A DNA stretch of 6,497 nucleotides from Caryophanales bacterium UBA5632 (GTDB taxonomy: Bacteria; Bacillota_I; Bacilli_A; Izemoplasmatales; Hujiaoplasmataceae): NCBI GenBank assembly GCA_002421405.1, contig DIJY01000026.1, positions 1 through 6,497 on the forward strand, in the 5' to 3' direction. The notes under the pieces were generated by a model. That model had not been told where the DNA came from and did not search any database. It saw only the letters and a program-made list of their open reading frames with translations. The position numbers and the translations under genes are program-made. This document shows positions 1 through 6,497 of the stretch, piece after piece (within the stretch, counting starts at the first letter, position 1; each line of letters begins with the position of its first letter).

Positions 1-230
1 CAAATCATCTTTGTGGAAAATATTCAACTATTTGGAAGGGTTCAGTACAAGTCCCCATTTGCCGAATAACATCCTTTTATTTTTATTCTCTTTGGAATTT
101 CCTAAAAGATGAACAAATCTTAAAATCCTATCTCTGGATCACAGGGCATCAACATTTGATGAGGTCTTTGAAAATATCTTTCACAATTTTGCCTATCATT
201 TAAAATACAAACCCGCTTTTTAATAAGATC
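1..230. other. Left-edge region with no recognisable gene
   Basis: I see no gene I can name here. One plus-strand frame is open from base 3 to the TAA at 201-203 (66 codons, entering from the window edge). It has no recognisable motif and its composition does not look clearly protein-like. A second frame could encode the last 22 residues of something, ending in a TAA at 67-69. Neither shows conserved residues I can assign. The region lies downstream of the terminator of the HAD gene, so it could be the 3' end of a convergent gene or plain intergenic DNA. Confidence 0.4.
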
Positions 231-264
231 CCAAACAAAAATCACCTTGAAAAATCAAGATGAT
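231..264 (-). terminator. Intrinsic terminator of the HAD phosphatase gene
   Basis: Read on the minus strand, a 10-bp stem (bases 264-255 with 250-241, one G-U pair) closes a TTTT loop and runs straight into a T-rich stretch (TTTTTGTTT). The single mismatch seen on the plus strand becomes an allowed U-G wobble on the minus strand, which supports action in that direction. It lies 23 bases past the TAA of the HAD gene. Confidence 0.8.
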
Positions 265-286
265 CACTAAAACATTACACTCAAGC

Positions 287-1111
287 TTAGACGGTATTCA
301 AAACATAATCATAAAGATAACGACCTGTCCCATCCTCATCACAATCATATTCTGTAATCACATCAGCGATCGCTAAAGTATCTGGTGTCCCACTCTTTAA
401 ACAAACACCCAAGCCTGCTACTTTTAACATTTCATTATCATTTGACGCATCCCCAATGGCAATGACTTCAGATAGATCGATGTTGTTGGCTCGGCAATAC
501 TCAACCAAGGCAACCCCTTTGTTGACACGCGGATCTTGGAACTCCAACATCTTCGGTCCAGATAAGAAAGATTGATAGTACGGTTTGGGATGCGCTTTTG
601 CGAATGCGACGATACGTTTTACTTCATCTGGGTTCGGTGGTAATCGGAATAATAATTTCGCATTATCTTCTTCCCATAACTCCGCTTCTTCTTTAGCTGG
701 AAGTGCGGGTTCGTGATTACGAACAGAAGAGGCTTTCATTTCTTCATCCAATCTTCCACTTAACATATAGCCTTTTTTATACACAAAGGGATTGAGGTCC
801 AATGGACGCATCACATCAATGATTTCATGAATGACTTCAGCCTTTAACGTATAGAATTCTTGGTAGCGGTTATGACGAACATCCAAGAGTTGTCCACCAT
901 TCATGCCAATGATGACATCAAATTGAAAATTCAGTCCCCAACGTTGTGCATTGGCTTTGAGTTGATCTCCCACTGGGCGACCGGACGCAATGCCCAAGAG
1001 TACACCTTTTTCATGTAGATCGATGAGTGCTTGGCGTGTCAATGGCATGATATTTTTGCCATAATTCACTAAGGTCCCGTCAATATCTGCGATAACGAGT
1101 TTTACATTCAT
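287..1111 (-). CDS. Cof-type HAD-IIB family hydrolase (sugar-phosphate or nucleotide phosphatase)
   Basis: This is a cytoplasmic phosphatase of the haloacid dehalogenase superfamily, Cof/YbiV-like group. Numbered from the start chosen here (274 residues), motif I is DIDGT with the nucleophile Asp9 and the acid/base Asp11. Motif II is ASGR (Ser43), motif III is Lys198 in NKG, and motif IV is GDASND (Asp221, Asp225), which binds Mg2+. The stretch between motifs II and III is the size of a C2B cap, the part that sets substrate choice. The substrate cannot be read from sequence; family members act on sugar phosphates, nucleotides or cofactors. An ATG 33 bases further upstream (at 1144) is in frame but has its only AGG touching the start codon. 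The ATG at 1111 has GGG at a 9-base spacing and puts the nucleophile at residue 9, as usual in this family. The gene is transcribed alone, divergent from the DUF2089 unit; I found no convincing promoter for it in the 262-base gap. Confidence 0.9.
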   Translation of the reverse strand: MNVKLVIADIDGTLVNYGKNIMPLTRQALIDLHEKGVLLGIASGRPVGDQLKANAQRWGLNFQFDVIIGMNGGQLLDVRHNRYQEFYTLKAEVIHEIIDVMRPLDLNPFVYKKGYMLSGRLDEEMKASSVRNHEPALPAKEEAELWEEDNAKLLFRLPPNPDEVKRIVAFAKAHPKPYYQSFLSGPKMLEFQDPRVNKGVALVEYCRANNIDLSEVIAIGDASNDNEMLKVAGLGVCLKSGTPDTLAIADVITEYDCDEDGTGRYLYDYVLNTV

Positions 1112-1321
1112 GATAAATTTCCCTACTTTCCATTTAATATTCATCCTAACACGCTTATTAAGATCGTTAAAGGAATCACAATGAAAATTTGTTCCAATTT
1201 TATGATCAGCGTTGAATGCACTTTATACTTGTTTTTCTTTTAGCGCTTTACGCTTTATCACACCCTTAAAAGTATTGATTAGGCGTACAGAATAGGATAT
1301 TTATCAACAACAGAATATACA

Positions 1322-1350
1322 TTGACTTTAATAATATTAAATGTTACCTT
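1322..1350 (+). promoter_or_regulatory. Putative promoter of the DUF2089 unit
   Basis: A good -35 (TTGACT, 1322-1327) is followed by a 17-base spacer and a weak -10 (TACCTT, 1345-1350), preceded by TG at 1342-1343 as in extended -10 promoters. The predicted start of transcription, near 1357, leaves a leader of only about 17 bases before the ATG at 1374. Both palindromes described next overlap it. The -10 is poor, so the call is tentative. No better pair was found between 1200 and 1320. Confidence 0.4.
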
Positions 1351-1366
1351 TAATATTATTAAAGGT
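1327..1366. repeat. Tandem palindromes: likely operator over the promoter and RBS
   Basis: Two 15-base palindromes lie here: TTTAATAATATTAAA (1327-1341) and TTTAATATTATTAAA (1349-1363). Each has 7-base arms around one central base, and the two are exact reverse complements of each other. The second extends to 10-base arms (1346-1355 and 1357-1366), so it takes in the AAAGG ribosome binding site at 1361-1365. The 22-bp spacing is about two helical turns, so two dimers would sit on the same face of the DNA. This is what an autoregulated repressor operator looks like. The second copy could also fold in RNA and hide the ribosome binding site. Confidence 0.65.
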
Positions 1367-1373
1367 AATTCAA

Positions 1374-1676
1374 ATGCCAATCAATATTGTACCGGAGTGG
1401 ATGACGAACTTAGACGATGAAGATGTTTCTTTTATAAAGAAATTTTTACTTGCTTCGGGATCTCTAAAAGAACTTGCAAATATTTATTCTGTTACATATC
1501 CTACCGTTCGTTTGAGACTTGATCGGTTGATACAGAAAATACACATTAGTGAGCAATCATCTTCGGAACCTTATATCGCCTTGATAAAGCAACTTGCGGT
1601 CAATGAGAAAATTGATTTTGAGACGGCAAAGCTACTTATAAGTGAATATAAAAAGAACAAAAAGGAAATGATCTAG
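1374..1676 (+). CDS. DUF2089-type small helix-turn-helix protein
   Basis: A 100-residue probable DNA-binding protein. It resembles the DUF2089 family: an acidic lead-in (NLDDEDVSFIKKFLLASGS, residues 12-30), then a helix-turn-helix with SLKELANIYSVTYPTVRLRLD (about 30-50), where the second helix would read the DNA. The zinc-ribbon found at the N-terminus of many DUF2089 proteins is absent. The C-terminal part (about 67-93, KIDFETAKLLISEYK) looks like the short SHOCT-like helical pair used for oligomerisation in related small regulators. The ATG at 1374 was chosen because AAAGG lies 8 bases before it and the protein then starts as MPINIVPEWM, close to relatives I recall. The in-frame ATG at 1341 lies inside the operator and has no ribosome binding site. 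The membrane-protein gene follows after one base, so the two are probably co-transcribed. Autoregulation through the palindromes is inferred. Confidence 0.8.
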   Translation: MPINIVPEWMTNLDDEDVSFIKKFLLASGSLKELANIYSVTYPTVRLRLDRLIQKIHISEQSSSEPYIALIKQLAVNEKIDFETAKLLISEYKKNKKEMI

Positions 1677-1677
1677 T

Positions 1678-2000
1678 ATGAAAACAGTTTTCTCAATGAT
1701 AGTGATTCCATTTTAGTTACGATTCCCATTGCGATATTGATCGTACTGCAGATCTATCTTTCCAAGATGAAACAGTCTTGGCCAGGTCTAATCTTGCCGC
1801 TTGTTTCAGCGATTAGTGCAACATTCAATGTTTTTTTAATTCTAGTGAACGGCCTCGCCATCAACTACATTAGCGTTTTTATGTTTTCGATAATTCTTTA
1901 CTTACCTACAGTGGTCTTCTTAGTCATCTATAAGAAGACTCATAAAAGTAACGTTTTAAACAATGAAATCAGTCGTATGACGATACAAGATTTGGATTGA
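1678..2000 (+). pseudogene. Small membrane protein gene with an apparent 1-base frameshift
   Basis: An ATG at 1678 with AAAGGAA 10 bases upstream (1661-1667) starts MKTVFSMIVIPF and stops at TAG 1714-1716. The hydrophobic continuation lies in another frame, open to the TGA at 1998-2000, with no ATG before its first membrane segment. Adding one T to the run at 1711-1714 joins both parts into a 107-residue protein with three membrane segments: about residues 4-31, 40-62 (after SWPG) and 68-88, then a charged tail ending IQDLD. The family is not recognised. If no repair occurs, only a TTG at 1737 could start the rest; it has no ribosome binding site and would cut off the first segment. A sequencing error, real gene loss, slippage in the T run or programmed shifting are all possible. 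Its place one base after the DUF2089 gene suggests the two work as a pair. Confidence 0.65.
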
Positions 2001-2062
2001 TTCCTTCATTCTTACATTCTACTTACTTTAAGGATACCAGTATTATACGCAAGGTATACAAT

Positions 2063-2085
2063 AGCCGCATCTCTGCGGTTTTTTT
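2063..2085 (+). terminator. Intrinsic terminator of the DUF2089/membrane-protein unit
   Basis: AGCCGCA and TGCGGTT pair as a 7-bp stem (one G-U) around a TCTC loop, followed directly by five more T. It ends the two-gene unit 63 bases past its last stop. The stem resembles those of the two minus-strand terminators near the right side of the window, so this may be a common terminator type in the genome. Confidence 0.85.
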
Positions 2086-2144
2086 ACAAGCTCAACTCAC
2101 GATTTTCTTCCTACATCTGTGAAACGACTCGCATTCCGTAATGA

Positions 2145-2153
2145 TGTTATAAT
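2145..2153 (+). promoter_or_regulatory. Extended -10 promoter of the PPK2 gene
   Basis: TGTTATAAT is a perfect extended -10 (TG, one base, TATAAT at 2148-2153). No good -35 lies 16-18 bases upstream (CGACTC at 2125-2130), which is common where the TG extension is present. Transcription should begin near 2160, giving a leader of about 40 bases with AAAGGGAGG at 2183-2191, 7 bases before the ATG. Confidence 0.65.
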
Positions 2154-2198
2154 GAAAACAACTAAAGCCTAACGCTATAAACAAAGGGAGGTACTCAG

Positions 2199-3062
2199 AT
2201 GAATATCAATGATTTCCGTTTTGATGGAAACAAGAAATTCAAGATTAGCGATTTTGATACGAAACAGGATGGAAAGTTCAAAGATCGATCAGAAGCAGAA
2301 GAACTTCGAGATGATCACATCATGGAATTACAAGGACTTCAAGAACGTCTCTATGCCGAGGGTAAAGAAGGTGTTCTCATAATCTTTCAAGCCATGGATG
2401 CGGCGGGTAAAGATGGGGCTGTTAAGTATGTCATGAGTGGGGTCAATCCTGCAGGGATATCGGTGCATAATTTTAAAGTTCCTTCGTCAGAAGAATTGGC
2501 CCATGATTACTTATGGAGAGCGATGAAAGCTGCCCCTCAACGTGGCATGATCACAATCTTTAATCGTTCCTACTATGAAGATGTGTTGGTTGTGAAGGTA
2601 CATGATTTGCATAAAAAAGGATCTCTTCCCGAACGTGTCTTAACAAAGGACATCTTTGAAGATCGTTATGATCAAATCAAAAACTATGAAAAGCACTTGC
2701 ACCAGAATGGCTTTCGCGTGATTAAAATCTTCTTGAATATTTCTAAGGAGGAACAGAAGAAACAATTCTTACAACGGATAGATGATCCAAGCAAGAACTG
2801 GAAATTCAGTGATGGTGATGTGGTGGAGCGTGGTTATTGGGACCAATACATGGAAGCCTATGAAGAAGCCATAAACAACACTTCTACTCCAGATTGTCCT
2901 TGGTATGTTGTGCCGTCGGACAAGAAATGGTTTGCGCGTGCCGTTATTGCAGAAATTGTTGTAAGCACACTGGAATCCATCAACCCTAAATATCCTGAAG
3001 TAAGTGAAAAACGAAAGCAAAAGCTTGCGGAATTTAGGGAATTGCTCATGAATGAAGAATAA
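2199..3062 (+). CDS. PPK2-family polyphosphate:nucleotide phosphotransferase (class III-like)
   Basis: A soluble kinase that moves phosphate between inorganic polyphosphate and nucleotides. It makes ADP/ATP from AMP/ADP with polyphosphate as donor, so it can recharge nucleotides when ATP is short. The PPK2 core spans about residues 30-265. The Walker A loop is QAMDAAGKDG (64-73, Lys71). Next come GVNPAGISVHNFKVP (81-95), ELAHDYLWR (99-107) and the Walker B-like FNRSYYEDVLV (121-131). The lid and C-terminal part carry RIDDPSKNWKFSDGD (193-207) and PWYVVPSDKKWF (234-245). The 287-residue length and these strings match single-domain PPK2 proteins of the class III type (Meiothermus ruber-like). 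Class is inferred from recalled sequence; some members accept only AMP or only ADP. It has its own promoter and a terminator 44 bases after the stop, so it is a single-gene unit. No ppk1 or exopolyphosphatase gene is present in the window. Confidence 0.92.
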   Translation: MNINDFRFDGNKKFKISDFDTKQDGKFKDRSEAEELRDDHIMELQGLQERLYAEGKEGVLIIFQAMDAAGKDGAVKYVMSGVNPAGISVHNFKVPSSEELAHDYLWRAMKAAPQRGMITIFNRSYYEDVLVVKVHDLHKKGSLPERVLTKDIFEDRYDQIKNYEKHLHQNGFRVIKIFLNISKEEQKKQFLQRIDDPSKNWKFSDGDVVERGYWDQYMEAYEEAINNTSTPDCPWYVVPSDKKWFARAVIAEIVVSTLESINPKYPEVSEKRKQKLAEFRELLMNEE

Positions 3063-3105
3063 TCAAGCTCAACGTTTGTTTCAATACTGAAGAACTCATC
3101 AACTC

Positions 3106-3149
3106 AAAATCGTTTCATCTTGGTCTGTTTCAGGATTGAAACGATTTTT
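3106..3149 (+). terminator. Intrinsic terminator after the PPK2 gene
   Basis: AAAATCGTTTCA (3106-3117) and TGAAACGATTTT (3137-3148) form a perfect 12-bp stem with one further T after it. The loop is long (19 bases) and contains a second GTTTCA (3127-3132) that could pair with the same TGAAAC as a smaller 6-bp hairpin with a GGAT loop, so two folds compete. The A-tract before the stem could also make it act on the minus strand. Confidence 0.7.
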
Positions 3150-3266
3150 ATGCAATTCTAACGTGGTTCTATGAACTACCGCGTAATCCTCGGCACTTAC
3201 TGAGAATCTTTACAAAGCAGAGATTATTCTTTCTTTTACTATCATTTTTTACATCCCGAAGATTCA
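3150..3266. other. Spacer between the PPK2 terminator and the tpl promoter
   Basis: AT-rich DNA with no open frame worth calling. It contains a T/C-rich stretch (about 3226-3251) just upstream of the tpl -35, which might raise promoter strength, but no operator-like repeat was found in it. Confidence 0.4.
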
Positions 3267-3295
3267 TTGACAGCGCTTACAAACATCGATACAGT
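3267..3295 (+). promoter_or_regulatory. tpl promoter
   Basis: A perfect -35 TTGACA (3267-3272), a spacer of exactly 17 bases, and -10 TACAGT (3290-3295, four of six). The predicted start near 3302 would leave a leader of about 14 bases, barely longer than the AAAGGAG ribosome binding site (3302-3308) and its 7-base spacer. Such a short leader leaves no room for a riboswitch or attenuator, so control should act at initiation. Confidence 0.65.
3268..3281 (+). promoter_or_regulatory. CcpA catabolite-response element (cre)
   Basis: TGACAGCGCTTACA matches the consensus TGWNANCGNTNWCA at every fixed position and has the typical palindromic AGCGCT core. It overlaps the -35 box and half the spacer of the tpl promoter, a position where bound CcpA with HPr-Ser-P would block RNA polymerase. 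Carbon catabolite repression of tyrosine breakdown is the inferred result. Confidence 0.75.
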
Positions 3296-3303
3296 AAGTT
3301 TAA

Positions 3304-4689
<1,386 letters not shown>

Positions 4690-4732
4690 GTAAGATACCC
4701 ATTCTTTTATAATCTTGTAGAAACATCCCCAC

Positions 4733-4762
4733 AAAAGTGTTATTCATTAAGTAACACTTTTT
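4733..4762 (+). terminator. Intrinsic terminator of tpl
   Basis: AAAAGTGTTA (4733-4742) and TAACACTTTT (4752-4761) form a perfect 10-bp stem around a 9-base loop, ending in a TTTTT run. It lies 43 bases past the tpl stop. Because the stem starts with A it may also work weakly on the minus strand, against read-through from the ATPase gene. Confidence 0.8.
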
Positions 4763-5049
4763 GATTGCAAAAAGAGAATCAATCGATGCCATCGACAATA
4801 ATATCTTCACTGTTGCTATTTATCTTTTCACTTAGCCAAACAACTAAGCAAGGCCACCTTTCAGACCTTAAATGCTCTCCTGTTATGCATTTTATGCATA
4901 GAAGTTGTTTTTTAATACACTTACGAGTTTTCATAACAACACATAAGGCGTATTTTGGACTTTTTTAATGGAGTGTTTTGTATTTATAGTGAACTTCTAT
5001 GATGATTTGAAATGATATGAATTGGCGGAGATTAAATAACATTGTATAA
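4763..5049. other. Gap between the tpl and ATPase terminators, no supported gene
   Basis: No gene with a ribosome binding site is visible. A minus-strand frame from ATG 4934 to the stop at 4779 would give 51 residues (MKTRKCIKKQLLCIKCITG at its start, EDIIVDGID at its end). It lacks a ribosome binding site and may be a remnant or chance. The plus-strand frame from TTG 4765 to 4968 (67 codons) has no start signal. Small hairpins occur: TATGCAT-TTT-ATGCATA (4884-4900), plus two on the minus strand (CTTAG/CTAAG about 4833-4850; AAGGTC/GGCCTT about 4851-4870). I could not match them to a known RNA family. Confidence 0.4.
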
Positions 5050-5074
5050 ACAAAAACCACTTCTCAGCGGTTCG
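5050..5074 (-). terminator. Intrinsic terminator of the ATPase gene (repeat copy 1)
   Basis: On the minus strand AACCGCT-GAGA-AGTGGTT forms a 7-bp stem with one G-U pair and a GNRA-type GAGA loop, followed by TTTTTGT. It lies about 95 bases past the ATPase stop. The 25-base segment recurs at 6473-6497 with two changes, both of which keep the fold. Confidence 0.75.
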
Positions 5075-5166
5075 TTTACCCAATTGGTGGAAGTAAGGCG
5101 TGTCATTTTTATCACTTTGTAAATACACATCTTTAAATTGAGTTTAAGACCTTAGTCTCACGTCTA

Positions 5167-6348
5167 TTAACCTTCCAATAGAAAATCGACAACATTTTTG
5201 TGTATTATTCCATTTTGCGAAAAATTTACTCTATCCATTGATAAAACATATTTTGCATAATTATCTTGTATAGACTCTAATCCTCTAAATTCTCTTTCAC
5301 GTGTAGCAATTGTTTCTAGTAAATAACTTACTTGATAATATGATCTTCCACTACCCTTCAATGCAACAAAATCAACTTCAAATTGATTGACTTTGCCAAT
5401 ATAAACTTGGTATCCACGTCGAATTAATTCTATAAAAACAATATTCTCTAACACTAATTCTATTGATGCTTCATTATTTCCTACGATTGCTTCCCGCAAA
5501 CCATGATCAGCGATGAAATATTTCTCTTCTGTTTTAAGTATACTTTTACCTACAATATCATGGCGCATTACTTTGTATATTAAAAACGCATCTGTTAACA
5601 ATTTGAGATAGTTTAGAATCGTATCAACACTTACACTAATCTTTTGTGATTTAAAGTAATTTGATATTGATAACGCTGAGAACGTCTTTGATGTATTTGC
5701 AAATAAGTAATGGATTAGCTTTTCTAAGATGATTGGATTACGAATACTATGTCTTGATACAACATCTTGAAACACTGCTGATTTAAATGAATCACGTAGT
5801 GCATTCATTGAAGGTTCGTAGTCCAATTGAAAGACTGTTATTGAAGGAATTCCACCAAACGTTACATAGTCTATAAAAGTTGAATTTGGATGAAAGCGAA
5901 TAAACTCTTTATAGGATACAGGATGCACAATAATTTCAATATATCTTCCTGCTAAGTAGGTAGATAAATCTGAAGATAGTAAATCAGCATTCGATCCTGT
6001 AATATAAATATCAAATATAGACATAGAATGAAATCCATTTACTGCTTTTTCCCAATTGGAAATTCGCCCAATTTCATCTAAGAAAAGATAGAGTGGTCCA
6101 GTTTTTCCTTCTGACCAATCTAAGACAAACTTAGTTAAATCCACATAATTTGTAATCCTAAAATTTATCGGTAGTTCGAAATTCAATTTTAGAATATGTT
6201 CACTATCGACTCCTTGATTCTTTAATTCATCAATATATTGATCAAGAAGTACAGATTTTCCCACTCTTCTTAATCCTGTTAATATTTTGATAAAAGGTTT
6301 ATCCTGATAATCACGAATCTTTATTAGATAGGATTCTCTTTGTATCAT
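5167..6348 (-). CDS. AAA_14/DUF4143 family ATPase
   Basis: A P-loop ATPase of the large, poorly characterised family that joins an N-terminal AAA_14 domain to a C-terminal DUF4143 domain. Residue numbers here count from the GTG at 6357; subtract 3 for the chosen start. Walker A is TGLRRVGKS (27-35, Lys34) and Walker B LFLDEIG (91-97, Asp94-Glu95). Sensor 1 is ITGSNADLLS (119-128), followed by STYLAGR (132-138) with a likely arginine finger. The C-terminal part has the EVDFV (327-331) and YYQVSY (340-345) strings of the nuclease-like fold typical of DUF4143; nuclease activity is unproven. Gly97 stands where relatives usually have Gln (DEIQ). The ATG at 6348 is preferred (393 residues) because GAGGTGAT (6360-6353) lies just upstream; the GTG at 6357 falls inside that site. 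Length is normal and the frame is intact. Base composition is clearly more AT-rich than tpl or PPK2, consistent with transfer. No substrate or partner can be inferred. Confidence 0.9.
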   Translation of the reverse strand: MIQRESYLIKIRDYQDKPFIKILTGLRRVGKSVLLDQYIDELKNQGVDSEHILKLNFELPINFRITNYVDLTKFVLDWSEGKTGPLYLFLDEIGRISNWEKAVNGFHSMSIFDIYITGSNADLLSSDLSTYLAGRYIEIIVHPVSYKEFIRFHPNSTFIDYVTFGGIPSITVFQLDYEPSMNALRDSFKSAVFQDVVSRHSIRNPIILEKLIHYLFANTSKTFSALSISNYFKSQKISVSVDTILNYLKLLTDAFLIYKVMRHDIVGKSILKTEEKYFIADHGLREAIVGNNEASIELVLENIVFIELIRRGYQVYIGKVNQFEVDFVALKGSGRSYYQVSYLLETIATREREFRGLESIQDNYAKYVLSMDRVNFSQNGIIHKNVVDFLLEG

Positions 6349-6361
6349 TACTATCACCTCA

Positions 6362-6436
6362 ATTTCGATTATAAACTAAGCAAACTAATTAATCAATTTT
6401 TATTTCGATTATAATTGAAATAATAACATATTATAA
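6362..6436 (-). promoter_or_regulatory. Promoter region of the ATPase gene, with repeated -10 motif
   Basis: On the minus strand TATAAT occurs twice inside a 13-base direct repeat (ATTTCGATTATAA on the plus strand, 6362-6374 and 6402-6414). The distal copy has TTATAA 17 bases upstream (6431-6436) and would give a leader of about 50 bases. The proximal copy has TTGATT 17 bases upstream (6391-6396) but would leave only about 13 bases before the ATG. Either or both may be used. The distal copy also sits in an imperfect 20-base palindrome (6402-6421), which may be an operator. Confidence 0.5.
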
Positions 6437-6472
6437 ACAAGTACGTTTCTTCATTAATTGTAATAGATGCAG

Positions 6473-6497
6473 ACAAAAACCGCTTTTCAGCGGTTCG
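6473..6497 (-). terminator. Intrinsic terminator of a minus-strand gene beyond the window (repeat copy 2)
   Basis: On the minus strand AACCGCT-GAAA-AGCGGTT forms a perfect 7-bp stem with a GNRA tetraloop, then TTTTTGT. It should end a gene lying to the right of the window and transcribed leftwards, insulating it from the ATPase promoter. It is the near-identical partner of the terminator at 5050-5074 (23 of 25 bases). Confidence 0.75.

Noticed and set aside
1..203. Partial gene entering from the left edge
   Set aside because: The frame is open for 66 codons, but no motif is recognisable, and such a stretch is not rare when six frames are considered.
1235..1260. Possible cre-like site (AGCGCTTTACG) in the HAD/DUF2089 gap
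   Set aside because: It shares the AGCGCT core with the tpl site but misses three fixed positions of the consensus.
2769..3049. Two antisense frames inside the PPK2 gene
   Set aside because: Shadows of the coding frame, without their own start signals or recognisable sequence.
4830..4900. Riboswitch or T-box in the gap
   Set aside because: Hairpins are present, but none of the conserved cores I know (T-box AGGGTGG, purine, FMN, TPP, c-di-GMP) could be found.
4765..4968. 67-codon plus-strand frame after tpl
   Set aside because: TTG start right at the tpl terminator, no ribosome binding site, composition unlike a protein.

Overview
The window looks like chromosomal DNA of a low-GC Gram-positive bacterium (Bacillota). 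The grounds are strong AGGAGG-type ribosome binding sites, short intrinsic terminators, a perfect match to the CcpA catabolite-response consensus, a DUF2089-type regulator, and AT-rich gaps between genes of moderate GC. A lineage such as the Erysipelotrichia would fit, but nothing in the sequence proves it. There are no rRNA or tRNA genes, no CRISPR array and no recognisable transposase.

Layout from left to right. Bases 1-230 hold nothing I can name. A Cof-type HAD phosphatase gene (287-1111, minus strand) ends at a clear terminator (231-264). Divergent from it is a two-gene unit: a 100-residue DUF2089-type helix-turn-helix protein (1374-1676) behind two tandem palindromes that cover its promoter and ribosome binding site, followed by a small membrane-protein gene (1678-2000) that appears broken by the loss of one T. 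A terminator closes this unit. Next come two single-gene units on the plus strand: a class III-like PPK2 polyphosphate:nucleotide phosphotransferase (2199-3062) and a complete tyrosine phenol-lyase (3316-4689). The tpl promoter has TTGACA, a 17-bp spacer and TACAGT, with a perfect CcpA cre site overlapping its -35 box. A gap of about 480 bases follows. The last gene, on the minus strand, is an AT-rich AAA_14/DUF4143 ATPase (5167-6348), flanked on both sides by near-identical 25-bp minus-strand terminators.

The genes do not form one pathway. Nearly every gene has its own promoter and terminator, so this is a series of small independent units. Tyrosine phenol-lyase splits tyrosine into phenol, pyruvate and ammonia, and its promoter suggests repression when better carbon sources are present. 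PPK2 moves phosphate from polyphosphate to nucleotides. The points most worth a second look are the tandem palindromic operator with its frameshifted partner gene, the cre-on-promoter arrangement at tpl, and the ATPase unit bracketed by duplicated terminators whose two base differences both preserve the hairpin.
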